Below, one piece after another: positions 1 through 10,810 of a DNA stretch of 64,000 bases (the first letter of the stretch is position 1; each line of letters begins with the position of its first letter). This stretch comes from Ailurus styani (lineage: Eukaryota; Chordata; Mammalia; Carnivora; Ailuridae): the NCBI GenBank assembly GCA_002007465.1, contig LNAC01000102.1, forward strand, positions 3,108,364 through 3,172,363, written 5' to 3'. The notes under the pieces are model-generated. The model saw only the letters and a list, made by a program, of their open reading frames with translations, was not told the DNA's origin and did no database searches. The translations under genes and the position numbers were made by a program.

Positions 1-605
1 CACTCCTCATACAACTCTGTGATTTCACTTGTATTCCTGTTTTTGCTTTTCACATTCTGACCTTTTCCTCAGCAAAAGAGCTTCAGTTCTGACAATTAAT
101 TACTGTGATTGGTAGCCTTGGTTAATTGTTGCAATTGCTTTTTCCATAGTAACAACCCAATCATTTGCCCTGGTCAGCATGTGTAATGATTGTTTCATTT
201 AGAAAGCAATTTCCCAGTTTGGATAGAAGAGTTGACAATTACATTTACTGAAATACATTTCTCATGTGCTATCCAAGTCAATTAAACCACCCAAAGTCTT
301 GTTGCTTTTATCATAACAGTGTCCATTTATTTGAGATGGTATAAATGGACGCTATTGACTCTAAGAATTATGATTAACCTAAAATTTTGATACAAAAATA
401 CATTTATCAATCAACCATTATCAGACCTTAGAAAGGACAGAGGTTAGGTAAATCAATGTTGACTTTTAAGCTATACAAGAATTTTTTAGCATTTGTTTTA
501 AATATAACCATAAAACACAGTACTCTTAGGCAGGACTCAATGCCTTGAAAAAAGTAGATACTTAATAATTATTGTATTTTAAATGTTATAGAGTGCAATC
601 TTTTC
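1..605. other. Unassigned AT-rich sequence, possible conserved non-coding element
   Basis: No repeat family or open frame is recognisable. Positions 60-200 carry several homeodomain-type TAATTA/TTAATT cores, two inverted CCAAT-like motifs and a half X-box (ccatagtaac), a composition common in developmental enhancers. That reading is inference from motif density only; short motifs of this kind also occur by chance in AT-rich DNA. Confidence 0.3.
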
Positions 606-803
606 TTTTTTTTTTTTAAGATTTTATTTATTTATTTGACACAGAGAGAGATCACAAGTACGTGGAGAGCCAGGCAGAGTGAGAGGAGGAAGCAGGCTCC
701 CCGGCAAGCAGAGAGCCCGATGTGGAGCTCAGTCCCAGGACCCTGAGATCATGACCCGAGCCGAAGGCAGAGGCTTTAACCCACTGAGCCACCCAGGTGC
801 CTC
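606..803 (-). mobile_element. CAN SINE (tRNA-derived), young musteloid-type
   Basis: Read on the minus strand it starts with the tRNA-like head (gcacctgggtggctcag, then gtgggttaaagcctctgcc), continues through the agcctgcttcctcctct block and CT-rich stretch, and ends in aaataaataaataaaatctt plus poly(A), seen here as the T-run at 606-617. An imperfect target-site duplication flanks it (tatagagtgca at 588-598, tacagagtgca after the head). Low divergence from other copies in the window suggests a recent insertion. Confidence 0.93.
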
Positions 804-959
804 TACAGAGTGCACCAAAAAATCTTACCAAAAAATAATAAACGATAAAGGTAGCCTCTCTCCATTTCTTTCCTGCAACCAAATTTCATCTATTCTGTGT
901 TGCAAAGTGTTTCTTCTGTTATTTCCTTTCTTATGTTTTTAGCACTCAAGCTTTTTTAA

Positions 960-2734
960 TTAAATTTTTAATTTTGAGATAATTATAGATTCTCATACTG
1001 TTGTAAGAAATAATATTATAATATTAAAAAAAAGTCCTATGTACATTTAACCCAGTTGCCGCAATGGTAACAACTTGCAAAGCAAGAGTATGATATCACA
1101 ACCAGGATATTGACTTTGATATAATTAATATGCTAATAATTTATGGGTTACTCATTTTGCCAGGTGTTTTTTTTTTTTGTAGCCACACAAATTTCTCTCC
1201 CTCCTCCATCCCATCCTACTTACTTAAATCCTAGAAAACAATAATAAGTTCTCCATCCTATAATTTTTCGTTTCAATAATTTTGTGTAAATGTAATCATA
1301 TAATATGTAACATTTGGATACTGGCTTTTTAAAAACTCACCATAGTTATTTAGAGATTCATCCAAATTGTTTTGTGTATCAATACTTTGCTCCTCTTTAT
1401 TGCTGATTAGTATTCCATAATTTGGATGTTTCACAGTTTGTCTAATCTTTCACCAAGGTCATTTGGATTATTTCCAGTTTGGGACTATTATGAATATAGC
1501 TGTTCTCAACATTCATTTATAGGTTTTTGTGTCAATATAAATTTTTTATTTCTTCATTGTATGTTTAGTTTTTTAAGTAAACTGTCAAATTGTTTTCTAG
1601 GTCAGCCATACCATATTTACACATTCCACCAGTTTCACATATTCTTCAGTGAAATGTCTTTTCATCTTTTGCCTATTTTCTAATTAGGTTGGTTTTTAAT
1701 GTTTTTAGTATTTTTATTTGTTTGTTTTACTGTTGAGTCTTAATAGTTCTGTATATATTTCCAGATATTTGTTGAATATATGTTTTGTAAATATTTTCTT
1801 CCAGTCTGTAGCTTATCTTTTCATCCTCTTAATAGGGTTTTTCAAAGAGCAAAAGTATTTTGATGAAGTCCAATTTATCAAATTTTCTTTATATGAATTT
1901 TGCCTGTGGTGTCAAGACCTCTTTGCCTAACCCTAAATTCTGAAGATTTTCTCCAGCATCATGTTAAAAGCTTTATAATTTTATATTATACATTTAAGCC
2001 CGTTATGCATCTGAGTGAATTTTTTTAAAGATTTTATTTATTTATTTGATAGAGAGAGAGCTGGAGAGAGAGGAGGAAAGAATCTGAAGCAGACTCCATG
2101 GTGAGCACAGAGCCTGACAAGGGGCTCGATCTCATGATCCCAAGATCATGACCTGGGCTGAAATCAAGAGTCAGACACTTAACTGACTGAGCCACCCAGG
2201 CACCCCAAGTGAATTTTAATTGATCTGTGTGTCTATCCCTCTGCCAATACCACCAGGGTCTTGTTTACTGCAAATATATACAAAGTCTTAAAATTAGTTA
2301 GGCTCTTTTTTCCACTTTTTTTTTTCTTCAGAATTGTTTTAGCTATGTGAGTTCCCTTGTTTTTCTATGTAGATTTTAAAATAATCTTACATAATATGCA
2401 CAAAAAATCTTGCTGGGATTTTTACAGCAATTATGTTAAACTTATTTATCATTTAAAGGAGAATCAACATCTTTACTATTTTAAGTCTTTCAACTCATGA
2501 ACATGATTGTCTTTCCATTTATATACATATTCTTTGATTTTGTTCATAGTGAGGTATAATTTCAATATGCAAGAACGGTACATATTTTGCTAGGATTACT
2601 CTTGAGTACTTCATTTAATTTTGGGTGACTTTAAATGGCATTGTGTCTTTAATTTCAGTGTTGATGTGTTCATATCTAGTATATAGAAATTCAGTTGATT
2701 TTCTTTCTGTCTACCTTATGTTCTATATATCTGT
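960..2734 (-). mobile_element. Old L1 LINE, 3' UTR to mid ORF2 (part 1)
   Basis: Position 965 onward matches the antisense of an old mammalian L1 3' UTR (gagataattatagattc; cccagttgccgcaatggtaac; atcacaaccaggatattgac). It passes into antisense ORF2 3' sequence: the tattccataatttggatg and cattccaccagtttcac blocks, then the segment around caatttatcaaattttc. Running leftward, 3' to 5', it is minus-strand sense. Frames are broken throughout. A CAN SINE (2025-2206) and a solo LTR (about 2735-3364) interrupt it. Which L1M subfamily it is was not determined. Confidence 0.8.
2025..2206 (-). mobile_element. CAN SINE inserted in the L1
   Basis: The minus-strand copy has its head at ggtgcctgggtggctcag (antisense near 2185-2206) and its A-rich tail as ttttttaaagattttatttatttattt at the left end. 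It is flanked by the duplicated target agtgaattttt (2014-2024) and aagtgaatttta (2207-2217). The two flanks read straight through into one L1 sequence, so it inserted after the L1. Head and body are more diverged than in the copies at 606 or 11323. Confidence 0.92.
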
Positions 2735-3364
2735 TGTGTTGGGTCTCAGACTCCCGGTAATGATGCTTTGGACTAGAAATGTTTGAGGCATTTACCACTT
2801 GTGGTAAGCGCCTATAGACATTTGTCCAACAGGAGTCAGTGTTGAGGGTGGACCAGCCCTTGTGGTTCTTTTATTATTGCAATATGCAGCCAAAACCATT
2901 GGGACACCTGGATGAGTAAGATTCATTAATCACAGGTCCTGGAGGATATATGGAATAACTGAGGACCTTATAATGAAGTCATGGAGAGAGAAATAGGCAG
3001 CATTAATCCAGGACTCTGCTTTTAATAGGGTAAAGGGTAAGGTGCCTAGAGTTTAATGAGTTTACTCTTTACTGGCAAATTTAAAGCCAAAGAGTGGGAG
3101 TTAAAGCACAGAAAGGGAAAAGCAGAGTCACTCAGGTAGTCAGCTATCTAGGTTATCCAGGGCTTTCTAAAAGAGGAATTTCAGGGTGGGGACAGCTTAA
3201 TTTATTATTTAATTGTTTTGCTAGTAGCTGTGTCTTACAACTATCAATATGTGTATTTGACAAAGATGTCTTTGAAATGAGTGCCTTGGTAATCGAAAGT
3301 TTAATATCAAGTGCTTACATTATAATAAAAAAGCTTACTATCAGGCACTTAAAATATAATGTCT
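2735..3364 (-). mobile_element. Solo ERV-type LTR inserted in the L1
   Basis: This block of about 630 bp is not L1. L1 sequence stops near 2733 (tctg) and resumes near 3365 (tctgg, leading into gcatttattaggtctaa), which fits a 4-5 bp target duplication. On the minus strand its end reads cgggagtctgagacccaaca, a U5-like terminus, about 135 bp after a polyadenylation signal (AATAAA antisense at 2870-2875). No internal retroviral sequence is present, so it looks like a solo LTR left by recombination. Family not identified; the terminal TG/CA dinucleotides are not both clear. Confidence 0.55.
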
Positions 3365-3684
3365 TCTGGTTTTAGCGAATGCATTTATTAGGTCTAAGTG
3401 TTTTTTATAGAATTCTTGTAATGTACAAAAATATATCCCTACATAGACAACAAACATGTTATCTAAAAATAGAAACAGTTAATTGCCTTATGGCCTTTTG
3501 GCTAGGATTAAGTATAAAAATAAAAACTTTTTTCTATTCAATCTTTGTGTGGTTTTAGTTCTTCCTTTTTAAAAAATATCTGATTATACTGGCTAATATT
3601 TCAATAAAATATAAAGTAAGAGTGTATATTGTTGCCTTGTTTTCAATCTTAGGAAAGGCAAATTATCCATTTTTTTTTCTTTTG
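3365..3684 (-). mobile_element. Old L1 LINE, mid ORF2 (part 2, after the LTR)
   Basis: This is the continuation of the L1 interrupted at 2734. Antisense ORF2 blocks tttattaggtctaagtg and gattatactggctaatattt correspond to the next stretches of ORF2 in order. The element then appears 5'-truncated, because from about 3690 the sequence repeats ORF2 positions already covered, marking a second L1. A short U2-like stretch (3486-3515) lies inside. Confidence 0.65.
3486..3515 (+). ncRNA. Possible U2 snRNA 5'-end fragment (pseudogene)
   Basis: The segment tggccttttggctaggat, followed by taagta, resembles the conserved 5' end of U2 snRNA: 13 bases (ggccttttggcta) match exactly and more match on both sides with a few changes. 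An A-rich stretch (ataaaaataaaaac) follows, as in retroposed small-RNA pseudogenes. Only about 30 bases match, it lies inside a diverged L1, and chance similarity cannot be excluded. It would be a non-functional fragment. Confidence 0.3.
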
Positions 3685-5040
3685 TTACTTGAACTTTTGG
3701 TGTATATCTTAAAAACCATTACCCATATAAGGTTTCAAAGATTTATTCCAATGTTTCTTCTAAGAGTTTTATGGTCTTAGCAATTTACATGTGGGTAATT
3801 AATCCATTTTGAGTTCATTTTTGTATGTAGTATGAGATAGCAAACATTTTTTCTGTTCAATATGGATATCCATTTGACATCCCATCATAATTTTTTTAAA
3901 GGACTCTTCTTTCTCCAATTGTGTTGTCTAGACACCTTTGTTGTAAATCACTTGAATGTAACTGCAAGTGTTTATTTTTGATTTCTCAATACTATTCCAT
4001 AGAGCTTTATGCTGGTATATACCCTTGATTACTGTAGATTTGTAGTAAGCTTTGAAATCAGGAAATGTGAAATCTTTAACTTGTCTTGGCTCTTCTGAGT
4101 CCCTTGCATTTCCAAATAAATTTCAGGAAAGCTTGTCAATTTCTAAGAAAACAAACAAAAACAAAAACAAACAAAACACCTGAAATTTTGACAGGCTTTG
4201 CACTGAAAGTGTAGGTCAATTCAGAGAGTTTTTCAATCTAAACAGCTCAAGTCTTCCAATTCATGGGCTTGGGATGTTTTTCAATTTATTTAGATATCTT
4301 TTCATTTGTTTCAGTGATTCGTTCTGTGGTTTTGTATGTGCAAGTCTGGTACTCCTTTTGTCAGATTTATTCCTAAGCATATAATTCTTTTGATGGTTTG
4401 TAAATGGGGTTGTTTTCTTAGTTTCCTTTTCTAATTGTTCACGGCTAGTATGTAAAAATAAAATTGATTTTTTATATTGATCTTGGAACTGCAAACTTGC
4501 TGAATTATTTATTAGTTCTAATAGTTCTTTTATGGATTCTTTTGGATTTTTCCACATGTAATATGTAGATTTAAAAAACAAACAAAAAACAAAAAACAAG
4601 AAAACCACACACACTTCTTTCCTTCCAATCTGGATTCCTGGTGGGGTTTTTTTGTTTGTTTTTGTTTTGTTTTTTTCTTCCTTGACTAATTGCCCTAGCA
4701 AGAACTCCCAGTGCAGTGTTGAATAGAAGTGGTGAGAGTACACAAATTTGTCTTGTTCCCTATCTAAGGGCGAAAGTATTCAGTCCTTACCATTAAGTAT
4801 GACGTTAGTTGTGACTTTCCCATAGATATACACAAGATGAGGACATTTTCTTCTATTTCCAGTATGCTGAGTGTTATTATCATGAAAGGGTAATGGATGT
4901 CATCAAATGATTTTTTTCTAAATCTACTCAGATGATTGTCTGCTTTTATCCTTTATTCTGTCGATATATTGTATTGCACTGATTTATTTTCATATATTAA
5001 ACCAGCTTTAGATTCCTATTTTAAATCCAACCAGGTCATA
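3685..5040 (-). mobile_element. Second old L1 LINE, ORF2 segment
   Basis: This is antisense ORF2 sequence: cttttggtgtatatcttaa, then attttgagttcatttttgt, then gtagtaagctttgaaatcagg, then tttattagttctaatagttc, then agtgttgaatagaagtggtg, ending near the antisense of the region upstream of the RT core (atcatgaaagggtaatggat). It covers ORF2 segments also present at 1800-3680, so it is a separate copy in the same orientation. The 160-codon minus-strand frame at 4261-4743 is degraded ORF2 broken by simple-sequence insertions. Confidence 0.75.
4143..4180. repeat. A-rich (CAAA)n/(CAAAA)n simple repeat
   Basis: This is an interrupted aacaaacaaaaacaaaaac tract within the second L1. Two more tracts of the same composition but opposite strand polarity lie at about 4572-4602 and 4647-4678. 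Confidence 0.8.
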
Positions 5041-5056
5041 TATATATATATAATCT
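5037..5056. repeat. (TA)n dinucleotide repeat
   Basis: A short run of alternating TA ending at the border between recognisable L1 ORF2 and more diverged downstream sequence. Confidence 0.8.
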
Positions 5057-6480
5057 GAGTTTCTATTTATATTTTTTCACCCTTTTTCTTTCTGTTTCTC
5101 AGAGTGGATAGTCTCAATCGACCTCTCTTATAGGGCACTATGTGTTTCTTTTTTTAGTTCAAAAATCCATTGTTGAGCCCCTCTGGTGATTTTCACGTAC
5201 CAGTTATTGTACTTTTCAACTCCTGAATTTCTATTTGGTCCTTTTTAAAATAACGTCTATCTCATTGATATTTGGCAGTACATTATTCTCATACTTCTAT
5301 TTAATTATTTAGACATGCTTTCCTTTACAGTTTTCAACATATTTATAATGGCTTAAAGTCCATTTTGAGTAAATCCAACATCTGGGCTACTTCCAGCTCA
5401 AATTCTATTGACTTTTTTTTCTGGATATAGGCTATAGTAATTTTGTTTTCTTTGCATGCTTCAAAATTTCATGTTGGAAACTAAACATTCAAATAATAAT
5501 GTGGCAACTCTGGAACTCAGAATCGTCCCCCAAACCAGGATTTGTTGTTGCCATTCATTATTACTGCTACTGTTTATTTGTAATAGCAATTTGTTAATAG
5601 CATTTAAATTTGTTAATAGCAATTTTCTCAACTAATTTTGTAAAGTCTCTAGATAAGTGGGCACTGATGTTTTGCTTGGTTACTTTAGTAGTCAGCTAAT
5701 GATTGGACAGATTTCCTTAAATACTTTGAACCAATGTCTCCTGGCCTTTGTCCACTAGAGCAGCCTTTCAATGCTCCAGCAAACAGTTTACAATTCTATT
5801 CCTGCCTTTGCTTTTCACAAGCACCAAGCCCCAAGGTCAGCCACACATGAGAGATTAGAGCCTTCTCAGGTCTTTCCTTGGCATGTTCATAGCCTTGAAA
5901 ATATGTATAATGTTCTAGGTTCCCAAGAAAATTTAAGAGCTTTTGAAATTCCTTCATGGACATATCTTAACCAAGTTTTTAATTTTAAGGGTTTTTTTTT
6001 CAGCTTCCTGTTACCCCAACTGGAATATTCATTGAAGGCAGTTGTAAAATTCAGTGATTATCACTGATCATTTTTGACAAACACCACAGGGTTTTGCAAT
6101 GTGTACAAAGCAATCTCTGAATCAGCTCAGATAAAGAAAAACCTTTAGAGTGGAACCTCTTCTGGGGCTTCAAAACAGATCAAATAGTGACAATTTTTTG
6201 AGCATGAGATTTTAGAGGGTCTCCAAACTCATTCTGCTCTGGCCGCTAGGCTGCTGTTTTTTACAATTACTGTATTTTCAAGGTTTTTGGTCTTCGAGGC
6301 TATCATGGAATTGGAAAGAAGGGGCTGGGAATAGGGCAAGTTAAAATACCATAAAATTTGCTATTCTTCCCAAGATATAACCATTGTTTCTTGAAAAAAA
6401 TGTTCCTCAGATTTTTGTAAGCCTTGGGTTAATTTTCAGAATTCTAATTTTGGAATTGAAATTTTTTTTAACAAATAATC
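5057..6480 (-). mobile_element. Ancient L1/HAL1-like 5' region
   Basis: Phrases such as ttattgtacttttcaactcc, tgaatttctatttggtcc, taaatccaacatctgggct and ataatgtggcaactctgg are those of the antisense 5' half (ORF1 and upstream) of old L1 or HAL1 elements. Similarity fades after about 5700. It may be the 5' continuation of the L1 at 3685-5040. A local triplication of a ttgttaatagcaattt-like unit lies at 5576-5625. Family is inferred; the boundary on the right is uncertain. Confidence 0.5.
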
Positions 6481-6507
6481 CTTTTCACATAGAGTCTGGG
6501 TGCTTTT

Positions 6508-6715
6508 TTATTTTTATTTTATTTTTTTAGAGATTCCATTTATTTTGTCAGAAAGAGAGAGAAAGAACAAGAGCAGGGGGAAGGGCAGGCAGAGGTAGAA
6601 GCAGGCTCCCCGCTGAGCAAGGAGCCCAATGCAGGATTCATTCATTCTAGGTACCCCCAGACCATGACCCGAGCAGAAGATCGATGCTTAACCAACTGAG
6701 CCACCCAGAGATCCC
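6508..6715 (-). mobile_element. CAN SINE, older copy
   Basis: This minus-strand SINE has its A/T-rich tail at 6508-6545, then agaaagagagagaaagaac, aagcaggctccccgctgag, and the tRNA-like head antisense (cttaaccaactgagccaccc). The head ends in gatccc rather than gcgcccc. A duplication of attc (attcattcattc) sits in the body. No clear target-site duplication is visible, consistent with age. Confidence 0.88.
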
Positions 6716-7421
6716 TTGTCATTGCAAAAAGTTGATTGTGACAATTTTCAACAGTGTCCTTACTGCTTTTATGGAGGAGTAAAATTTTAGAGTTTCTTAT
6801 TCTTCTATTTCAGATATGTTTCTCATCCAGATCACTTTTAATAATAGCCTCAAACATATTGTCAAAATTGTCTTAATGAAATCCACTTTGATTAAGTCAG
6901 TGAACTGTTGTTTGCCTATAGAATAAAATAAAGTGCTCTATCTAGTTCAGCATTCAAAATTCTCAATATTCTGACCTAACAATCTTCAAAACTTATTTTT
7001 TAAATATCTTTTTTCTATATCGTTTATATAGATATCCTTTTTATATATCCTTTTTATATCCTATTTTATATATATAAATAGAATTTGTGCCTGAAATAGT
7101 CCAGATGATGGATTTACTCAAAATGGACTTTCACCCTTGCAGACAATCCACTGATAATTCACTTACTTCAAACTTTTCACATTCGTTTCTTTGCAAAATG
7201 TAAGGTACGTATATATCCGGAGTACCCTTTGTATCTTCCATCTCCTCATGGCCAAGCAAAAATGCCACCTACTCCCATGAAGATTTGACTTAGCAACCTA
7301 ACCATAAATACTGTCTTTTATAAACTCCTAAAGTAACTGTTTTTTCTAAGAAATATAGTATTTTCTATTATGTTTTCATATCTTACTTTAGAGCAACTTT
7401 TCTTACATTTCTGTTTTTTTC
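6716..7421. other. Unassigned AT-rich sequence
   Basis: No recognisable gene or repeat. Positions 7010-7085 hold three imperfect copies of a tatcctttttata unit followed by (TA)n. Confidence 0.5.
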
Positions 7422-7515
7422 TCCATTAGAATAAAATCTTAGAAGATAGTATAATATTACATGTAGCCTTGGAAATATGTCAGGCATTTAATAAATGCTT
7501 TCTGAATGATTGTAT
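7422..7515 (+). mobile_element. L2 LINE 3' end fragment
   Basis: It ends in catttaataaatgctttctgaatga, matching the L2 terminal motif (ctcaataaatatttgttgaatga-like), and is preceded by a diverged ttagaataaaatcttagaag block typical of the L2 3' end. Short and old. Confidence 0.45.
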
Positions 7516-9929
7516 ATATTTAAAAATGAGTAAAATATACATAAATGAATACTATTATCTTATATCTTTTAGAGAAAGAATTATTTCTAATTTTTATTAT
7601 CCTCCAGTATTTTCTAATAGCCTCCGTTGCATATAATGAGAATATATTAAATTACTAAAATGAATAAGACACTATTTTATAATGTTTAGGTTGAAATTAT
7701 ACTTATTGGTAATTTCCACATATTTTAGCACTTTAAGTATTTCCAGAGATGATTGGACAAAGACGTTGACACTTAAGTAATTTTTCACCAAATTATTTTC
7801 TAATGCCAAATATTTATGTTGGGATACATTATCTATTATACTAAAACACTTCAGTCTTTTTTAGTACATACCTAAGTCATACTGAGTATAATCGGTGTTA
7901 TGGGTTCCTAACAAAGAACATTCATATCATATAGCCTGGAATACTATAGTCATTTCATTTGTTGATTGCCAAGGCCAAGGCAATTATGTTGACAGAATTT
8001 TTTATATATGAAGCATCAGAAGAATGAGAATCAAGAACCATCAGCTGTCAATCCATGACCAGATGTCATCAAAAAGAACTTTGATTCTGCTAAAAAGGCA
8101 CTATACTCCCTCTGCTACTAGAATAAAATCCCTCTTGGGAAAATTTTCTATTCTTTATTTCTCAAGTACTGTTAAATGATTTACTTTTGAATATTGGAAA
8201 AGATACAGTCTAAAGTTTACTCAAATTCTTATTGCAAAGTATATACAAATAATATCTTGATTGGATTAGTAACAAAACATAAATAAAGTAAGGTGAATCA
8301 TGCTTGGAGATTACTGATAATATAAACTTGGAATTTGTTGGAATACACTTGTGGCTAGAATTTAAACTAAAGCAATATAGTTCCCTTTTTATGAGCTAAT
8401 ATTTCTTCTCAAATTTTTCCTTTCACTAACAATCTGTAAGATGGTTACCATGTAGCTTTTCTATATTTGTCCTAACGATTGGCATTTTCTGGAAAGCATT
8501 TTATAAAAAGCAGCCCCATGCCAGTACTTATTTTGATACCCAACCTTTACAATGGGACACAAATGCATTAAGTTCTCACTTTTCCCCCACTTGTAGATTT
8601 TAGAAATGAATACATGCTCCCAAGAGGAGATACTGAGGATTTGCTTCTGTAGTGACTATGTCTGTATTTCTTCCTTCTGATGTCATCATAAAAACAGCTG
8701 TCTCTTAAGAGAGACAGGGAATTGAAAATGTTGCTCAGGGAGGAGGAGATCCAAAGGATCCAAAGGAGGATGGGAACTTCCCAGTCAAAGCTGATGAGTC
8801 ACAGCCCAAAGACGGTAAAACGTGCTCTATCTTTAACATAACATTATGACTGTGTTTCCTAAGGAAATACTTCATGCTCAAATTCCCATCAATAAAGGGA
8901 AATTATTGAAAATATGTTTGCTAAGGAATATACACAGCAATAATAAAAACGAGACCCTTGTCTGAGCACCTGGGCCTCCCAAGATTTCAGGAACACTACA
9001 CAGTTGGGCTCATAAAAGCAGGAATGGAGTTTGGGAAGTGATGTATTTTCCAGCTCAGCAGTGGATCTGTAGGTCTTTTTTTTTCTGTGTTTGACTATCA
9101 TGCTGACTTTGGTGAATCTTGCCTCTGCTTCTATTGCTCTTGACTCTGACAAACACCTTCTCTTGATTTGCCTTTTCTTTGCTTCATTGCTTCAATTTAC
9201 TCACAGTCTGCTTCCTTTCAGGTACTGCTTATGAATGCCCTTCCTCATGTCTTCTGCTCATTGCCTTTTCCCCCTCTATTTTGGCTTCTGCCCCCTGCCA
9301 CTAGCCAGTCACTCTGTAGGTTTTCAATTCAGAATCCCAGAATCCAAATGCAGGTCTAGGATCAAGGGCACAGGAGGAGGCTTCAGATTTGAACTACATG
9401 AGGGACAACTTCATTCTTTGAGACTGAAGGGGAAAAGGTGAAAAATATACTTCTGTTGGTTTGGGGACAGGAAGTTGAGGGCAATCGTGTCTAATGATTT
9501 TTTCTCCTTAACAGAGTAAGAGACAGCACAGGGTTCAGGTAAGGAGTGTGTAGAGCTGTGGAGTTTGGACTAGTTTTGGAGGGGAAGGGGAGAGAACTGG
9601 CCAGGTATAGGTAAAAGGACTGACAGGTGGAGTTGAGAGCTGAGGTCTGAGACCAGGTGGGGCCAATCTTCCAGTCCATTTGGTTAACGTGCTTCCTTTC
9701 TAACTGCACGATTTCAGTACTACCAATGCCACCCCAACTCCCTTCAAATCCCTGGGTAGAAATAATGAGGACAGACAAAAGGATGGTCAGGACTTCAGCC
9801 ATTTGCTTTGAGAGAGAGGAAAAGTTAGGAAGGGGATGAGAAGATGGAGAGGTCAGGGACTGGAAGTCTTGAGGAGGTGGATGCCAGTGCAGAAGGATGG
9901 GTGATTTGGTTTAAAAAGCAGGACACTGG
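7516..9929. other. Unassigned sequence, about 2.4 kb
   Basis: No repeat family or gene is recognised. Short oddities are a perfect tctcttaagaga palindrome at 8701-8712 and a tandem 9-bp gatccaaag pair near 8748-8765. Positions 9480-9900 are purine-rich and may be very old L2 sequence on the minus strand, but the match is too weak to call. Open frames here (up to 103 codons) show no recognisable domain. Confidence 0.4.
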
Positions 9930-10149
9930 GGGTGCCTGGGTGGCTCAGTGGGTTAAAGCCTCTGCCTTCAGCTCAGGTCACCATCCCAGGGTCCTGGGAT
10001 CAAGGCCGGCATCGGGCTCCCTGCTCAGTGGGGAGCCTGCTTCCTCCTCCCTCTGCCTGCCTCTCTGCCTACTTGTGACCTCTCTCTCTCTGTCAAGTAA
10101 ATAAAAAAAAATTAAAAAATAAAATAAATAAAAAATAAAGAAGAAGAAA
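9930..10149 (+). mobile_element. CAN SINE, young, with intact target duplication
   Basis: The plus-strand head ggtgcctgggtggctcag and tgggttaaagcctctgcc is followed by agcctgcttcctcctccctc, the CT repeat and an A-rich tail with ttaaaaaataaaataaat. Near-perfect 17-bp target duplications flank it: aaaaagcaggacactgg at 9913-9929 and aaaaagcagggcattgg at 10150-10166. The tail is unusually long (about 50 bp) and mixed. Confidence 0.96.
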
Positions 10150-10199
10150 AAAAAGCAGGGCATTGGAATGAAGTGAGCCAGATTTCAGCGGTGATGCCA

Positions 10200-10548
10200 T
10201 GATGTGGTCACATTAAATCTGACCACAATTCCTGTGCCGCTCTTCTTTCCACTCTGCATCTGAGCTGGCCTTTGGACATGCTCTGATCAACAGAATGCAG
10301 ATGAAGTCATGTAGGACAAGTTCTGGAGTGTGAGCCTCGAGAGGCCTTACGGCTCCTGCCTTCCCCCACTTGGGACACTGCCCTGGGACTGCCATAGCAT
10401 GAAGAAGCCCAAGATGACTCTGGGAAGGAGACCCAGCTGCTGGGCCTGTGCTGCACCTGTTGCCAATCAAATGCAGCTACAGGAGGGAACCCAGTGGACA
10501 CCAGCAGAAGGACTGTCCGACCCACAGACTGATGAAAAATAGTAAGTA
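10200..10548 (+). mobile_element. MLT1-type (ERVL-MaLR) LTR
   Basis: The order of blocks fits an MLT1 LTR on the plus strand: ttcctgtgccgctcttctttcc, ctgagctggcctttggacatg, a gatcaacagaatgcagatgaag block, then cacttgggacactgccctgg, agcatgaagaagcccaag, and a terminal region near gatgaaaaatagtaag. It is diverged by many substitutions. Open frames on both strands at 10213-10542 are chance frames inside it. Confidence 0.6.
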
Positions 10549-10589
10549 TTTATAAAACATGGTGTATTTTTAAAAAATAAACAAGCCTG

Positions 10590-10810
10590 GCATGTTTGGA
10601 GCTCAGAGGGTAATCTAGAGCAAGTATGAGATGCAGTCAGAGAATAAGGGTGAGGAAGGTGATGACCATGTTAAAGATTACTGTAAAATGTGGACTTCTG
10701 CTCTGTAATGCAAAGCCATTCAATGGATTCATGCAGGGGAATGACATGATCTGACTCAAGTTTTAAAAGGATCACTTTTATGAATGGCTTCAATAAGGTA
10801 TTACATGGAA
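10590..10810 (-). mobile_element. L2 LINE fragment
   Basis: The antisense L2 signature is present: gcaggggaatgacatgatctg followed by ctcaagttttaaaaggatcac, preceded by a gtaatgcaaagccattcaatgg block. These appear in the order expected for minus-strand L2. Old and diverged. Confidence 0.6.

Noticed and set aside
4261..4743. 160-codon minus-strand open frame, the longest in the window
   Set aside because: It is degraded L1 ORF2 interrupted by simple-sequence tracts that happen to lack stops; not a host gene.
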